Assembly: GCA_016711225.1 (NCBI GenBank)
Contig: JADJTK010000009.1
Coordinates: 263,182 to 327,181 of the forward strand
Source: Opitutaceae bacterium
GTDB lineage: Bacteria; Verrucomicrobiota; Verrucomicrobiia; Opitutales; Opitutaceae
Direction: 5' to 3'
Length of the DNA: 64,000 nt
Part shown: piece by piece, positions 21,186-29,217 of the stretch
Layout: every line of letters begins with the position of its first letter
Numbering within the stretch: position 1 is the first letter of the stretch
Notes under the pieces: model-generated
Databases searched by the model: none
What the model was told of the DNA's origin: nothing
What the model saw: only the letters and a program-made list of their open reading frames with translations
Position numbers and translations under genes: made by a program

Positions 21186-21208
21186 ATGGCGGGCATAAAG
21201 CCCGCCCC
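21186..21208. repeat. GGCGGGC hairpin repeat, copy 1
   Basis: Hairpin GGCGGGC-ataaa-GCCCGCC followed by CCACC, in the 226-base gap between the DUF2293 gene and the beta-CASP gene. A second copy, differing by one loop base (gtaaa), is at 34.63-34.65 kb. Dispersed palindromic element; function not evident. Confidence 0.6.
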
Positions 21209-21250
21209 ACCGGGCGCTCCGGCGCCACAATCGGGCTGAGCCGCCAGCTC

Positions 21251-22609
21251 TTAGATCTCCACCATTTGGAGCGGGGTCGGATCGGTGACCTTGATATGCG
21301 GGGCGCTGCGGGCGAACTCGGCGGCGAACCAGGCGCGGGCGTCGGGGTCGCCATGGTTGAGCACGATTGCGCGCGGATCGCGGCGGAGGGCGAACTCGAC
21401 GAGCTCCTCACGGTCGGCATGGCCGCTGAGTTCGAAGCGCTCAACCTTGCAGTTGATCTTCGTCTCGTAGTCGAGGGTCGCGAAGAGGAACTTCTCACCG
21501 TGGCGGGAGGCCATCAACCGGCCGCCAGGGGTATCCGGATCGCAATAGCCGACAAAGCCGATGGTATTGTGCGCGTGCGCCGCGAGACACGAGGCCATCA
21601 GATAGGAGGGCGTGCGCTCGACGAGCATGCCGCTGCTGAGCAGATAGATGCCGTTCTGGCGTGGGTCGACACCCGGGATGACCTTCTTCGGGGTCTTTTG
21701 GACGCGGAGCGTCTTGAGGACGTTGCGGTTGAAATTGATGTGCTTGGTCTTCTTGGCGATGTCGTCGAAATAGTCGCACAGATCCATGCCCAGCCCGGAG
21801 GAGTAGATCGGGCACGGGCAGAGGCGGCCCTGGTTGCGGGCGTAGTCGAAAATCGTCAGCAGCTCCTGGTAACGGCCGAGCGCGAAGACCGGGATGAGCA
21901 TCGAACCGCCACGCTCGATGGTGTGGTTGATCGTGGCGATGAGGCGGTCGATCTCCGTCTCGCGCTCCTTGCCGGCCGGGCGGTCGGTGGCTCCGCGGGT
22001 GGTTTCCAGCACGATGGTGTCGAAGTGGCCGGTGGGGAAACGCGCGCCGGGTATGGTGCGCTGGCTGTCGAAGAGCACATCGCCGGAGATGAAGATGCGC
22101 CGCCCCTTGAACTTGAGCTCCACGCCTGCCGCACCGGCTACGTGGCCCGCGGGATGCAGGGTGCTCTCCACGTCGTCCTTCTCGCCACTGATCTTGCGGG
22201 TCTGGCCGAAGGCGAGGGAATGGAAGCGAGGGGTGATGCGATCAACATCCTCGTGCGTGAACAGCGGGAGGTCGCTGCGTCCCTGCTCGTCGCGCTGGCG
22301 TAGCATCACGCTGGCGGAGTTGTGGAGCATGCGGCCGATGAGCAGGGCGCTGGAGGCGGTCATCACCACGGGGGCACGCTGCTGTTGACGCAGCAGGAGC
22401 GGGATCGAGCCGATGTGGTCGAGGTGGCAATGCGTGACGATGATCAGATCGACATCAATACCGAGCAGAGGCGAGAGATCGGGGGTGGCCTCGAGGCCGG
22501 AAAGTTTGGGGTGGAGCCCGCAGTCGATCACGATGCGGACATCGCCGAGCTGGAGCAGATGGCAACTGGCGCCGATGCCGCCGTTGCGGTTGAGATCAAG
22601 AAGTTTCAT
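21251..22609 (-). CDS. MBL-fold beta-CASP ribonuclease-like protein
   Basis: Metallo-beta-lactamase fold with a beta-CASP insertion, the architecture of prokaryotic CPSF73-like RNA nucleases. 452 residues. Metal motif THCHLDHIGSIPLLL (about 59-73), further ligands in HPAGHVAGA and SGDVLFDSQ, the beta-CASP core (GSMLIPVFALGRYQELL and SSGMLVERTPS), and the C-terminal RMMBL segment (FELSGHADREELV, IVLNHGDPDA). Probably an RNA endo/exonuclease of the cytoplasm; specificity cannot be read from sequence. Its upstream side is the abnormally G-rich gap. Confidence 0.88.
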   Translation of the reverse strand: MKLLDLNRNGGIGASCHLLQLGDVRIVIDCGLHPKLSGLEATPDLSPLLGIDVDLIIVTHCHLDHIGSIPLLLRQQQRAPVVMTASSALLIGRMLHNSASVMLRQRDEQGRSDLPLFTHEDVDRITPRFHSLAFGQTRKISGEKDDVESTLHPAGHVAGAAGVELKFKGRRIFISGDVLFDSQRTIPGARFPTGHFDTIVLETTRGATDRPAGKERETEIDRLIATINHTIERGGSMLIPVFALGRYQELLTIFDYARNQGRLCPCPIYSSGLGMDLCDYFDDIAKKTKHINFNRNVLKTLRVQKTPKKVIPGVDPRQNGIYLLSSGMLVERTPSYLMASCLAAHAHNTIGFVGYCDPDTPGGRLMASRHGEKFLFATLDYETKINCKVERFELSGHADREELVEFALRRDPRAIVLNHGDPDARAWFAAEFARSAPHIKVTDPTPLQMVEI

Positions 22610-23076
22610 TCGTGGGAGGAGGGCGGCGCAGCAGAAGCGGCGGCCGAACAGATGGAAAGGTCGACGATGGGCAAGCCGGCAGCGCGTACAAACCCCATCT
22701 GCACGCGGCGGGGCAAAACACCCTTTCGGTTCGGACTGGCGATCTGCGAGCAGCTGGACCGGTGAAGCGCCGGGGGCCGGGGCGGGGGGGGCCGGGCGCG
22801 AGCAGGAGAAAGGGGCGGCCTCGGGGGCCGGGCCCCACCACGGCCTCGGCGCGAGCCACGGCCCAGCAGGGAATCCCCAGCGGCTTCAGAAAACGGAGCT
22901 GGAAGGCGAGGCTCCGCCCGAGCCGCCTTCCGGGGGGGTTCTGTGCCCTCGGTTCCTCGAATCCGGGGGGGCCGGGGGGGTCGCGGGCCCGGGCCGCCGC
23001 GCGGCGCCCCCCGCCGCCCCGCCGCGGGGGCGCGGGGTTTCGGGGAGGCGGGGGGCCGCGGGGGGTTTGGGGGGCC
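22610..23076. other. Intergenic gap with extreme G-runs and a 25-bp dispersed repeat
   Basis: 467 bases. 22765-22830 and 22935-23075 are over 85% G+C with many runs of five to eight G on the plus strand, unlike anything else in the window and able to form G-quadruplexes in principle. Between them (22900-22924) is a 25-bp element matching 6235-6259 in inverse orientation with one difference (core GGCTCGGGCGGAGCC). No gene is supported. The G-rich parts may be poorly resolved sequence. Confidence 0.5.
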
Positions 23077-23919
23077 TCACCGCTTGCCGGCCGGCGCGTT
23101 ACCGGCGGGTTTGCCCTCGAGACGGCCGAGAAGGCGCAGCAGGCCATCGAGAATCGTGAGCGGATGCGGGGGGCAGCCCGGGATGAAGAGATCGACGGGC
23201 ACCACAGCAGCCGCGCCTCCGTTGTGTTCGGCGTGCCCCACGAACGGGCCCCCGGAGATCGCGCACGCACCAACGGCGATGACGATCTTCGGCTCGGGCA
23301 CGGCCTCCCACGTCTTCCGCAGCGCCAGCTCCATGGCCTTGGTCACCGGGCCGGTGATCAGCAAGCCATCGGCGTGCCGGGGCGAGGCCACATACTGGAT
23401 TCCGAAGCGGGATAGATCCCAGCCGATGGTCCCCAGCACGTTGATGTCGGCCTCGCAGGCGCCACACCCTCCCGCACTCACCTGCCGCAGCCGCAGCGAG
23501 CGGCCGAGCAGGCGGCGCAACTCATCGCCGAGAGCACCGGCGAGGCGAAGCTCTTCCTGCTCTTTGGCGCCGAGTAACAAGTCCTCACGACGGCTCACCG
23601 CCATGCGATGGTCGCGAGTCTGCACGATGGCCTGAGTCGGGCAGGCGGCCACGCACTCCGCGCAGAAGATACAGCGCCCCAGGTCGAGCACCGCCGAGCG
23701 GCGCGTGGCACCGTCCGCGCCTTTGGCAAAGATCGGGCGTGCTATAGCCTCCGTCGGGCACACCGCCACACACGCCATACAACCATCGACGCACTTCGCC
23801 GCCTCCACTCGCAGCGAGCCGCCGTGGCGATCCGGCAGCGCCGGCGCCGGCCCGTTGGGATACGCCATGGTCTCGCAGCCGCGTTTCAGCCGATGGATGA
23901 TGGTATCGAGGACAAACAT
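23077..23919 (-). CDS. Ferredoxin domain fused to hydrogenase/complex I small subunit (HycF-HycG/NuoB type)
   Basis: Electron-transfer module of the Hyf/Ehr-like membrane complex. 280 residues. Two [4Fe-4S] motifs at the N-terminus: CVDGCMACVAVCP (about 43-55; CX3CX2CX3C, one residue longer than usual) and CIFCAECVAACP. The C-terminal half is the NuoB/HycG small subunit with all four cluster N2-type Cys: GGCGACEAD, GACAISGGPF and IPGCPPHP. In E. coli Hyc/Hyf these are two polypeptides (HycF and HycG); here they are one. It is the last gene of the cluster, 21 bases after the Mrr-like fragment, which separates it from the large subunit. Confidence 0.88.
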   Translation of the reverse strand: MFVLDTIIHRLKRGCETMAYPNGPAPALPDRHGGSLRVEAAKCVDGCMACVAVCPTEAIARPIFAKGADGATRRSAVLDLGRCIFCAECVAACPTQAIVQTRDHRMAVSRREDLLLGAKEQEELRLAGALGDELRRLLGRSLRLRQVSAGGCGACEADINVLGTIGWDLSRFGIQYVASPRHADGLLITGPVTKAMELALRKTWEAVPEPKIVIAVGACAISGGPFVGHAEHNGGAAAVVPVDLFIPGCPPHPLTILDGLLRLLGRLEGKPAGNAPAGKR

Positions 23920-23940
23920 GGCAGAGCGGAGGTTAGGAGT

Positions 23941-24477
23941 TCACGAGAAAGACTTCGACAGAAGCCGGGCACCCGTGCTGGCCGGGCTCGGCGATATCGA
24001 GTAGCAATCTCGAAACGCAGTCCGGCGTCGGACAAAGAAGCCCCCCTCCAGCTCCACGGAGGAGCCTAGTTTGCAGGCGATGTCGTTCGCGGATTCTTGA
24101 GAAACGATTGCAGTTTCTTCTGCTTTCTCATGCCGCAGCGTCTTGAAATCGACAAACTCAGGAAAACGCTCGAGATAGGTGACGTCGATGGCTGCGGGAT
24201 TCTCACGCAGTACCGCGCGTCCGCGCTCAGTAATCAATAGAAAGCCACGTCGCGGTGTAGAAAGGAGCCCGGCCTTCTTCATGTAGGTGCGAGCCCACGC
24301 GACCCGGTTCTGAATGACGGTCTGCTGGCCGCTGGGAAGATACTCGCTCCTTTCCTCATCGGTCAGGCGGAACTCCTCTGCCAATGCGGCCACAGCCTCC
24401 TTGAGAGCGTGTTCAGCACCGGTAGCTGAGAATCGAAGGAGTGGCAGCATGCACGACTGATAATCAGGAATAGGCAT
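23941..24477 (-). CDS. Orphan Mrr N-terminal (winged-helix) domain, possibly truncated restriction gene
   Basis: 178 residues. The first 110 match the Mrr_N winged-helix domain of Mrr-type restriction systems (PIPDYQSCMLPLLRF, QNRVAWARTYMKKAGLL, GFLLITERGRAVL, YLERFPEFVDFK). The catalytic PD-(D/E)xK domain that should follow is missing; the last 60 residues are unrelated and look like read-through of non-coding sequence (ELEGGFFVRRRTAF). Base composition is clearly lower in G+C than its neighbours. It lies between the large and small subunit genes of the membrane complex, where Hyf-type clusters normally have none. Either an inserted, decayed mrr gene or a domesticated DNA-binding regulator. 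Confidence 0.7.
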   Translation of the reverse strand: MPIPDYQSCMLPLLRFSATGAEHALKEAVAALAEEFRLTDEERSEYLPSGQQTVIQNRVAWARTYMKKAGLLSTPRRGFLLITERGRAVLRENPAAIDVTYLERFPEFVDFKTLRHEKAEETAIVSQESANDIACKLGSSVELEGGFFVRRRTAFRDCYSISPSPASTGARLLSKSFS

Positions 24478-24526
24478 TGTCTTCAGTATCCAAACTATTG
24501 AAAATGTGTGCTCCGTGGCGCGCCCC

Positions 24527-26041
24527 TCACAGGTCGAACCCGCAGTACGACAGGTTGAAGCTTTTGTTGCAGATCGGGAAGTCGGAGATCGCCTGGCCGC
24601 GTAGTGCGAGAGCGAGCCCAGTCCAGTTGTGGAACGAGGGATCGACGATTTTGTAGCGGCGGAAACGTCCGGCCGCATCCGTGAGCGCCACATGGCATAC
24701 CTCTCCGCGCCAGCCTTCGACCAGCGCCACAGCCAGTGTCTCGGGCGCCGCCGGCAGCAGATCCTCGCGGACGGCGCCGTCCGGCGGCGAGGCGAGTTGC
24801 TCGCGGATGAACTGCCCCGAACGTTGGATCTCCAACCAGCGAACACGCGCCCGGGCGAGCACGTCGCCGCCCGACCACACGGCCACCGGCGCCTGGGCAA
24901 AACGATGCCAGCCTGCCGGATGATCGTAGCGCACATCGCGGACCAAGCCGCTAGCGCGCGCCGCCGGGCCGACCAGCCCGATCTCCGTGGCCTGCGACGC
25001 GAACACCGTGCCCACGTTCTCAAAACGCGCGCGGACCGAAGCCGCATCCCAGAGCCACGTCGCCGCCTGCTCGATATCGGCCAGATGGGTTTCCAGCCGG
25101 CTGAGCAGCTGTTGAGCGCGAGCCGGCTCCAGATCATGCCCGCAGCCGCCCGGCCGCACGAGACTGCGACCAAAACGGTTGCCGCAGAGCAGCGCGCTGA
25201 GGTTGAGGAAATCGCCACGGATCTTCCCACATGCCGCGGAGGTGGGCAGAAACGCCACGTCCCCCGCCAGCGCGCCGAGATCGCCGGTGTGGCTGGCCAG
25301 ACGCTCCAGCTCGAGCGCGATGGCGCGCAGCCATTGGGCGCGTAACGGAGCCTCGCCGCCGGCCAGCGTTTCCAGCACGGTCGCGTAGGCGGTGGTGTGC
25401 GCAATGGTGGAGTCGCCGGCCACCGTCTCCATCTGGGAAAGCGTCGCGCGATGCGGCCCACCGGCCATCGCCGTCTCCACTCCCCGGTGCTGGTAGCCGA
25501 GCGCGATCTCGAGGTGGATCACCTCTTCCCCTGCACATTGGAAACGGAAGTGTCCCGGCTCGATCACGCCCGCATGCACCGGCCCCACGGCGACCTCGTG
25601 GATCTCGCCCCCATCGACGCGGAAGAACTCGCCCACGGCAGGCGCGGTGCCGGCGGTGCGGCGCACCGGCTTGAGCCAGGGATGCCCTTCGGGCTCGACA
25701 CCATGTTGCTCCCACACTTCGCGCTCGAAAAGATGCGCCTGGTGGTTGAGCGGCGTGAGGGCCGGATACTTGCCCGAAAACGGCGCGCTGCGTCCCACGG
25801 CGAGGATGTTTTCTGCGTCGGAAGCGACAATGGCGACTAGGCTGATCGCGGGCCCTTCGGCTTTGCTCGGCCCAACTGTTGCCATCGGTTCAGGCACGCC
25901 GAACCAAGCGCAGAGGCGGCCGCCGCGTTCCAGCGCAGCGGCGGTCACGCGTACAAACTCGGCCACCGGCCACGCGGGCACCTCCGCCCACGGCAGCGAG
26001 GTGGCGTTGGCCAACTGGACAAAGCTAGTGGTCGAATTCAT
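24527..26041 (-). CDS. Hydrogenase-like large subunit (NuoC-NuoD/HycE type) lacking NiFe ligands
   Basis: 504 residues. The N-terminal NuoC-like part (about 20-150) ends with HLFEREVWEQHGVEPEGHPWLKP; the NuoD-like part starts FFRVDGGEIHEVAVGPVHAG and has IALGYQHRGVE. Where group 4 hydrogenases have the first CxxC (RICGIC) this protein reads ETVAGDSTIAHTTAY, and where the C-terminal DPCxxC belongs it reads DFPICNKSFNLSYCG, which has two Cys but not as a CxxC pair. So no canonical [NiFe] site; this pattern fits Ehr (energy-converting hydrogenase-related) proteins. The ATG overlaps the HyfF-like stop (ATGA), fixing the start. Substrate unknown. Confidence 0.88.
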   Translation of the reverse strand: MNSTTSFVQLANATSLPWAEVPAWPVAEFVRVTAAALERGGRLCAWFGVPEPMATVGPSKAEGPAISLVAIVASDAENILAVGRSAPFSGKYPALTPLNHQAHLFEREVWEQHGVEPEGHPWLKPVRRTAGTAPAVGEFFRVDGGEIHEVAVGPVHAGVIEPGHFRFQCAGEEVIHLEIALGYQHRGVETAMAGGPHRATLSQMETVAGDSTIAHTTAYATVLETLAGGEAPLRAQWLRAIALELERLASHTGDLGALAGDVAFLPTSAACGKIRGDFLNLSALLCGNRFGRSLVRPGGCGHDLEPARAQQLLSRLETHLADIEQAATWLWDAASVRARFENVGTVFASQATEIGLVGPAARASGLVRDVRYDHPAGWHRFAQAPVAVWSGGDVLARARVRWLEIQRSGQFIREQLASPPDGAVREDLLPAAPETLAVALVEGWRGEVCHVALTDAAGRFRRYKIVDPSFHNWTGLALALRGQAISDFPICNKSFNLSYCGFDL

Positions 26042-27480
26042 GGCGCGGGATAAAGCTGGGCCACGGCGGCCATCCACGACTCGCTGAGTACATCCGGCAG
26101 GGCAAGACCGAGCCAGAGCGACAGACCGAGCAGTACAAGCGGCGGCACAATCACGCCGGAGGTCTCCGCAAAACGCCGCCCCACCGCCCGAGTGGCGACG
26201 CGCGGCCGTCCGTCAACGATGGCAAAGACCACGCGAGTGAGCCCGAAGAAGGCAAAAAGCAGGCACCCCAGAAACATCGCGCCAGCGGCGCCGTGCCCGG
26301 TGGCAAACGTTGCGCGCAAGACCAGCAATTCGCTGAAGAACGGTCCGAAGGGCGGCAACGCCGTCACCGCAAACATGCCCGCGACAAACATCGCAGCGGA
26401 TACTGGCGTGAGCGTGGCCATGCCCCCGACCTCGTCCATCGAGCGCCCCCCGGCAGCCCGGCGGATCGTGCCGGCGCTGAGGAAGAGCGCACCCTTGGTC
26501 AGACTGTTGGCCCAGACGTGAAACAGTGCTGCATACAGCCCCGGCGCGCCGAGCCCGGCCGCGAGCGCGAGAATGCCCATGTGCTCCACACTCGAGTAGG
26601 CCAACATGCGCTTGAAGTCGCGCGTCCCGAGGAGAAAGAGCGCGGCCACGACCAGGGAGAACAGCCCGATCACGATGAGCGTCCGATCGGCGATGGCTCC
26701 CTGCCCCGCCGCCGCCACCACGGCCCGGATTCGCAGGAGCGCGGTGAACGCCACGGTCGTCACGCCACCGGCCAGGATCGCACCGACGATGCCCGGGGCC
26801 TCGCCGTAGGCGTCGGGCTTCCAGGTGTGCATCGGGGCCAACCCCATCTTGGTGCCGTAGCCCACCAGCAGTAGCACCCAGGCCGTCAGCACCCAGGGAC
26901 GCGTGAGACCCGCGCCCTGGGTGATCAACGTGCCGAAGGTCAGGTCGCCGCTGCCGCCGCCGTGCAGCGACGCGTAACCCAGGCAAAACGAACCCAGCAG
27001 CGAGAGTGCGATGCCGGTGCCTCCGACCAACAGATACTTCCAAGTGGCCTCGTAGGCGCGCGGGGTGCCGTTGAAATGCAATAGCGGCAGGGCGGCGAGG
27101 GTCACCCCCTCGGTGGCGATCCACAGCGCGCCGAGGTGGCGCGCCATGTGCCCGGCGCTGAGCAGGCCGAGCACGGTGAGCAACAGGGCGACGAAGACGC
27201 GGTTCGGCCGCTCGGCCCGTACCCGCAAATACGCCACGCCGTAGGCCGCGCAGAGCAGAAACAGCAACGACACCGCCGGCAGCACCGCACGGGCAATCGG
27301 GTCGAAGGCGAACCACGCCCCGGACTCGATCGCCGGCGGCACGAGCAACAGCCAGAGCGACAGCACGGCATGCACCGCGCCGATGATCGGCAGCAGCCAG
27401 GGCCGCGTACGATCGCTGCGCCAGATCGCCGCCAGCGCGGCGCCGGCCAAGGGCAGGATCACGAGGAGGAGTTCTTTCAT
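26038..27480 (-). CDS. HyfF-like antiporter-type membrane subunit
   Basis: 480 residues, about 14 membrane helices; a Mrp/NuoL-M-N family proton- or sodium-translocating subunit. The helix-5 Glu is in LWIATEGVTLAALPLL, the helix-7 Lys in VGYGTKMGLAPMHTWKPDAYGEAPG, and the family segment RDFKRMLAYSSVEHMGI is intact. HyfF is the usual partner of HyfE and of the NuoC/D-like large subunit. ATGA overlaps at both ends (with the HyfE-like gene and the large subunit gene) indicate coupled translation. Inner membrane. Confidence 0.9.
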   Translation of the reverse strand: MKELLLVILPLAGAALAAIWRSDRTRPWLLPIIGAVHAVLSLWLLLVPPAIESGAWFAFDPIARAVLPAVSLLFLLCAAYGVAYLRVRAERPNRVFVALLLTVLGLLSAGHMARHLGALWIATEGVTLAALPLLHFNGTPRAYEATWKYLLVGGTGIALSLLGSFCLGYASLHGGGSGDLTFGTLITQGAGLTRPWVLTAWVLLLVGYGTKMGLAPMHTWKPDAYGEAPGIVGAILAGGVTTVAFTALLRIRAVVAAAGQGAIADRTLIVIGLFSLVVAALFLLGTRDFKRMLAYSSVEHMGILALAAGLGAPGLYAALFHVWANSLTKGALFLSAGTIRRAAGGRSMDEVGGMATLTPVSAAMFVAGMFAVTALPPFGPFFSELLVLRATFATGHGAAGAMFLGCLLFAFFGLTRVVFAIVDGRPRVATRAVGRRFAETSGVIVPPLVLLGLSLWLGLALPDVLSESWMAAVAQLYPAP

Positions 27481-28115
27481 TCGCGGAGCACGGTGAGTTT
27501 GCGGGTGTCCAGCGAATCGAACGCGCGCTGGATGTGATCAACGATGATACCGATGACGAAAACGCCCACGGTCAGATCCAGGAGAATGCCGGCCTCGACC
27601 ATCAGCGGCGTGGCCTTGATGAGCAGCAGGCCGAAGAGATAGATGCCGTTCTCCAGGATCAGGTAACCACACACCTGGGAAATCGCCTTGGTGCGCCCGA
27701 TGAGCAGGACGAAACCGGTCAGCACCGAGGCCAGCGCGCCGGGCACCAGCAGCGAGCCGGTATGCTCGGGCATCAAGGGCAGCGAGCGGGCCAGCGCCAT
27801 CGCCGCGATCGTGCCGCCCGCACCGAGCAGGAGCGACGGGATAAAGCCGATGAGCGGTTCCATGTCGCGGTCGATGTTGGCCGCGCGCATCGCCCGCTGC
27901 AGCAAACGCGGAATGATGAAGCCCTTCACCGCAACAGTTGCCACCGCGATCAGCGTCAACGGCCAAGCGAAGTGCTCCATCAGCAGCGGCATGATGCCCA
28001 GCACCACGCCCTGCACGGACATCGCGCGGATGAGCGACGGCATGCGGCTGCTGCCCAGCGCCATGAGGTTGAGGCCCATGGCCAGGCCAATCATGAGATT
28101 GAGGGTACCGGTCAT
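27477..28115 (-). CDS. HyfE-like membrane subunit
   Basis: 212 residues with about seven hydrophobic helices; HyfE is a fused NuoJ/NuoK-like subunit in formate hydrogenlyase-4 and related complexes. The conserved NuoK-like part includes SQVCGYLILENGIYLFG with its membrane Glu and VEAGILLDLTVGVFVIG. Basic, cytoplasmic loop RLLQRAMRAANIDRD. The stop overlaps the next start (ATGA). Upstream lies a 190-base gap with inverted short repeats separating it from the HyfC-like gene. Confidence 0.87.
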   Translation of the reverse strand: MTGTLNLMIGLAMGLNLMALGSSRMPSLIRAMSVQGVVLGIMPLLMEHFAWPLTLIAVATVAVKGFIIPRLLQRAMRAANIDRDMEPLIGFIPSLLLGAGGTIAAMALARSLPLMPEHTGSLLVPGALASVLTGFVLLIGRTKAISQVCGYLILENGIYLFGLLLIKATPLMVEAGILLDLTVGVFVIGIIVDHIQRAFDSLDTRKLTVLRE

Positions 28116-28124
28116 GGGTAGAAG

Positions 28125-28300
28125 GTCCCAAAGGACTGAGTCACAGAGTTCACAGAGGCAGAGGAGACCACAGAGAACTGAATCAGCGGTTCACCGTCGG
28201 TGGGGGTCAGATGACGCACATCCTTCTGCTTTCGATTACTAGGTTCGGAAGCTCCGTGCTCTCCTCCCTCTCCGTGCCCTCTGTGTCCAATGATCTGGTT
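28125..28300. repeat. Inverted CT/GTG-rich short repeats between hyfC-like and hyfE-like genes
   Basis: Two facing copies of a degenerate motif: TCACAGAGTTCACAGAGG (28140-28157) with GACCACAGAGAACTG just after it, and, on the other arm, CTCTCCGTGCCCTCTGTGT near 28266-28284. The motif (CTCTGTG-type) is known as a common dispersed intergenic repeat in such genomes (recollection, not checked). The gap interrupts an otherwise tightly packed operon. Confidence 0.5.
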
Positions 28301-28305
28301 TGGTT

Positions 28306-29217
28306 TCACGCCGCACCGCCTTTCCACGCCACGAGCAACGCGAACAAACAGAGCAGGAACGCCAGCGTCAGCAGGAACGGCACCTGCCGAAAGGCGAAGC
28401 GCGCCAACAACGACTCCACCAATCCGACCCCGATGGTGACCACGAGCACGCCGCCGGCGAGCGCTCCGCCCGCCGCGAGCGGGGAGAGATCGCCCAGCGG
28501 GATCACCGCCTGCACCAGCAGCACGGAAAAAAGCAACAGCTTCACGGACGCGCCGTGCAGAATCGCGGCCAGCGGCGGGCCGCTGTGATCGAGCACCATC
28601 ACCTCGTGAATCATCGTGAGTTCCAGGTGGGTGTTGGGATCGTCGAACGGCACCCGGCAGTTCTCCGCCAGCAATACCGTGAAGAGCCCGCCGGCCAGCA
28701 GCGCCGCGCCGGCTCCGGCCGCCGGGGCCAGGATCGTCGCCAACGACAACCCGCCGGTATGCACGCACAACGACAATACGGCAGCGATGATTGCCGCCTC
28801 CGTGAGCACGGCATAGCTCACTTCGCGCACCGAGCCCATGCCCTCGAAGGCCGAGCCCGTCTCCATCGCAGCCCACACGGTGCAGAACCGCGCCAGCGCC
28901 AACAGGTAGATCATCAGCAGCACATCGCCACGGAAACTCAGCGCCGTGCCCCCCGGCCCGAGCGGCAGTAGCAGAGCCGCCCCCACCAGCGCCACCCACG
29001 CAACCGCAGGGGCGATGATGAAACCGGGCGAGGCGAGCGTGCTTAGCACGACACCCTTCCGCCACAAGCGCGCCAGATCGTAGTAAAGCTGCAAGACTGG
29101 CGGCCCGCGGCGCCCCGCCACCCAGGCCTTCACCTTGTTGATGAGCCCTGGCAGCAGCGGCGCGAGCAACAGCCACAGGGCGAGCCGCAGGGCAAAACCG
29201 AGAATCGTAATCGTCAT
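28306..29217 (-). CDS. HyfC/NuoH-like membrane subunit
   Basis: 303 residues, about eight membrane helices. NuoH-type subunits anchor the peripheral arm and form the entrance of the quinone/proton path. N-terminal signature GLINKVKAWVAGRRGPPVLQ, then FEGMGSVREVSYAVLTEA, and the acidic loop LLAENCRVPFDDPNTHLEL with HEVMVLDHSGP, all typical of HyfC/NuoH. Start chosen at the ATG overlapping the upstream stop (ATGA). Frame is open further upstream only because of GC bias. Confidence 0.9.
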   Translation of the reverse strand: MTITILGFALRLALWLLLAPLLPGLINKVKAWVAGRRGPPVLQLYYDLARLWRKGVVLSTLASPGFIIAPAVAWVALVGAALLLPLGPGGTALSFRGDVLLMIYLLALARFCTVWAAMETGSAFEGMGSVREVSYAVLTEAAIIAAVLSLCVHTGGLSLATILAPAAGAGAALLAGGLFTVLLAENCRVPFDDPNTHLELTMIHEVMVLDHSGPPLAAILHGASVKLLLFSVLLVQAVIPLGDLSPLAAGGALAGGVLVVTIGVGLVESLLARFAFRQVPFLLTLAFLLCLFALLVAWKGGAA

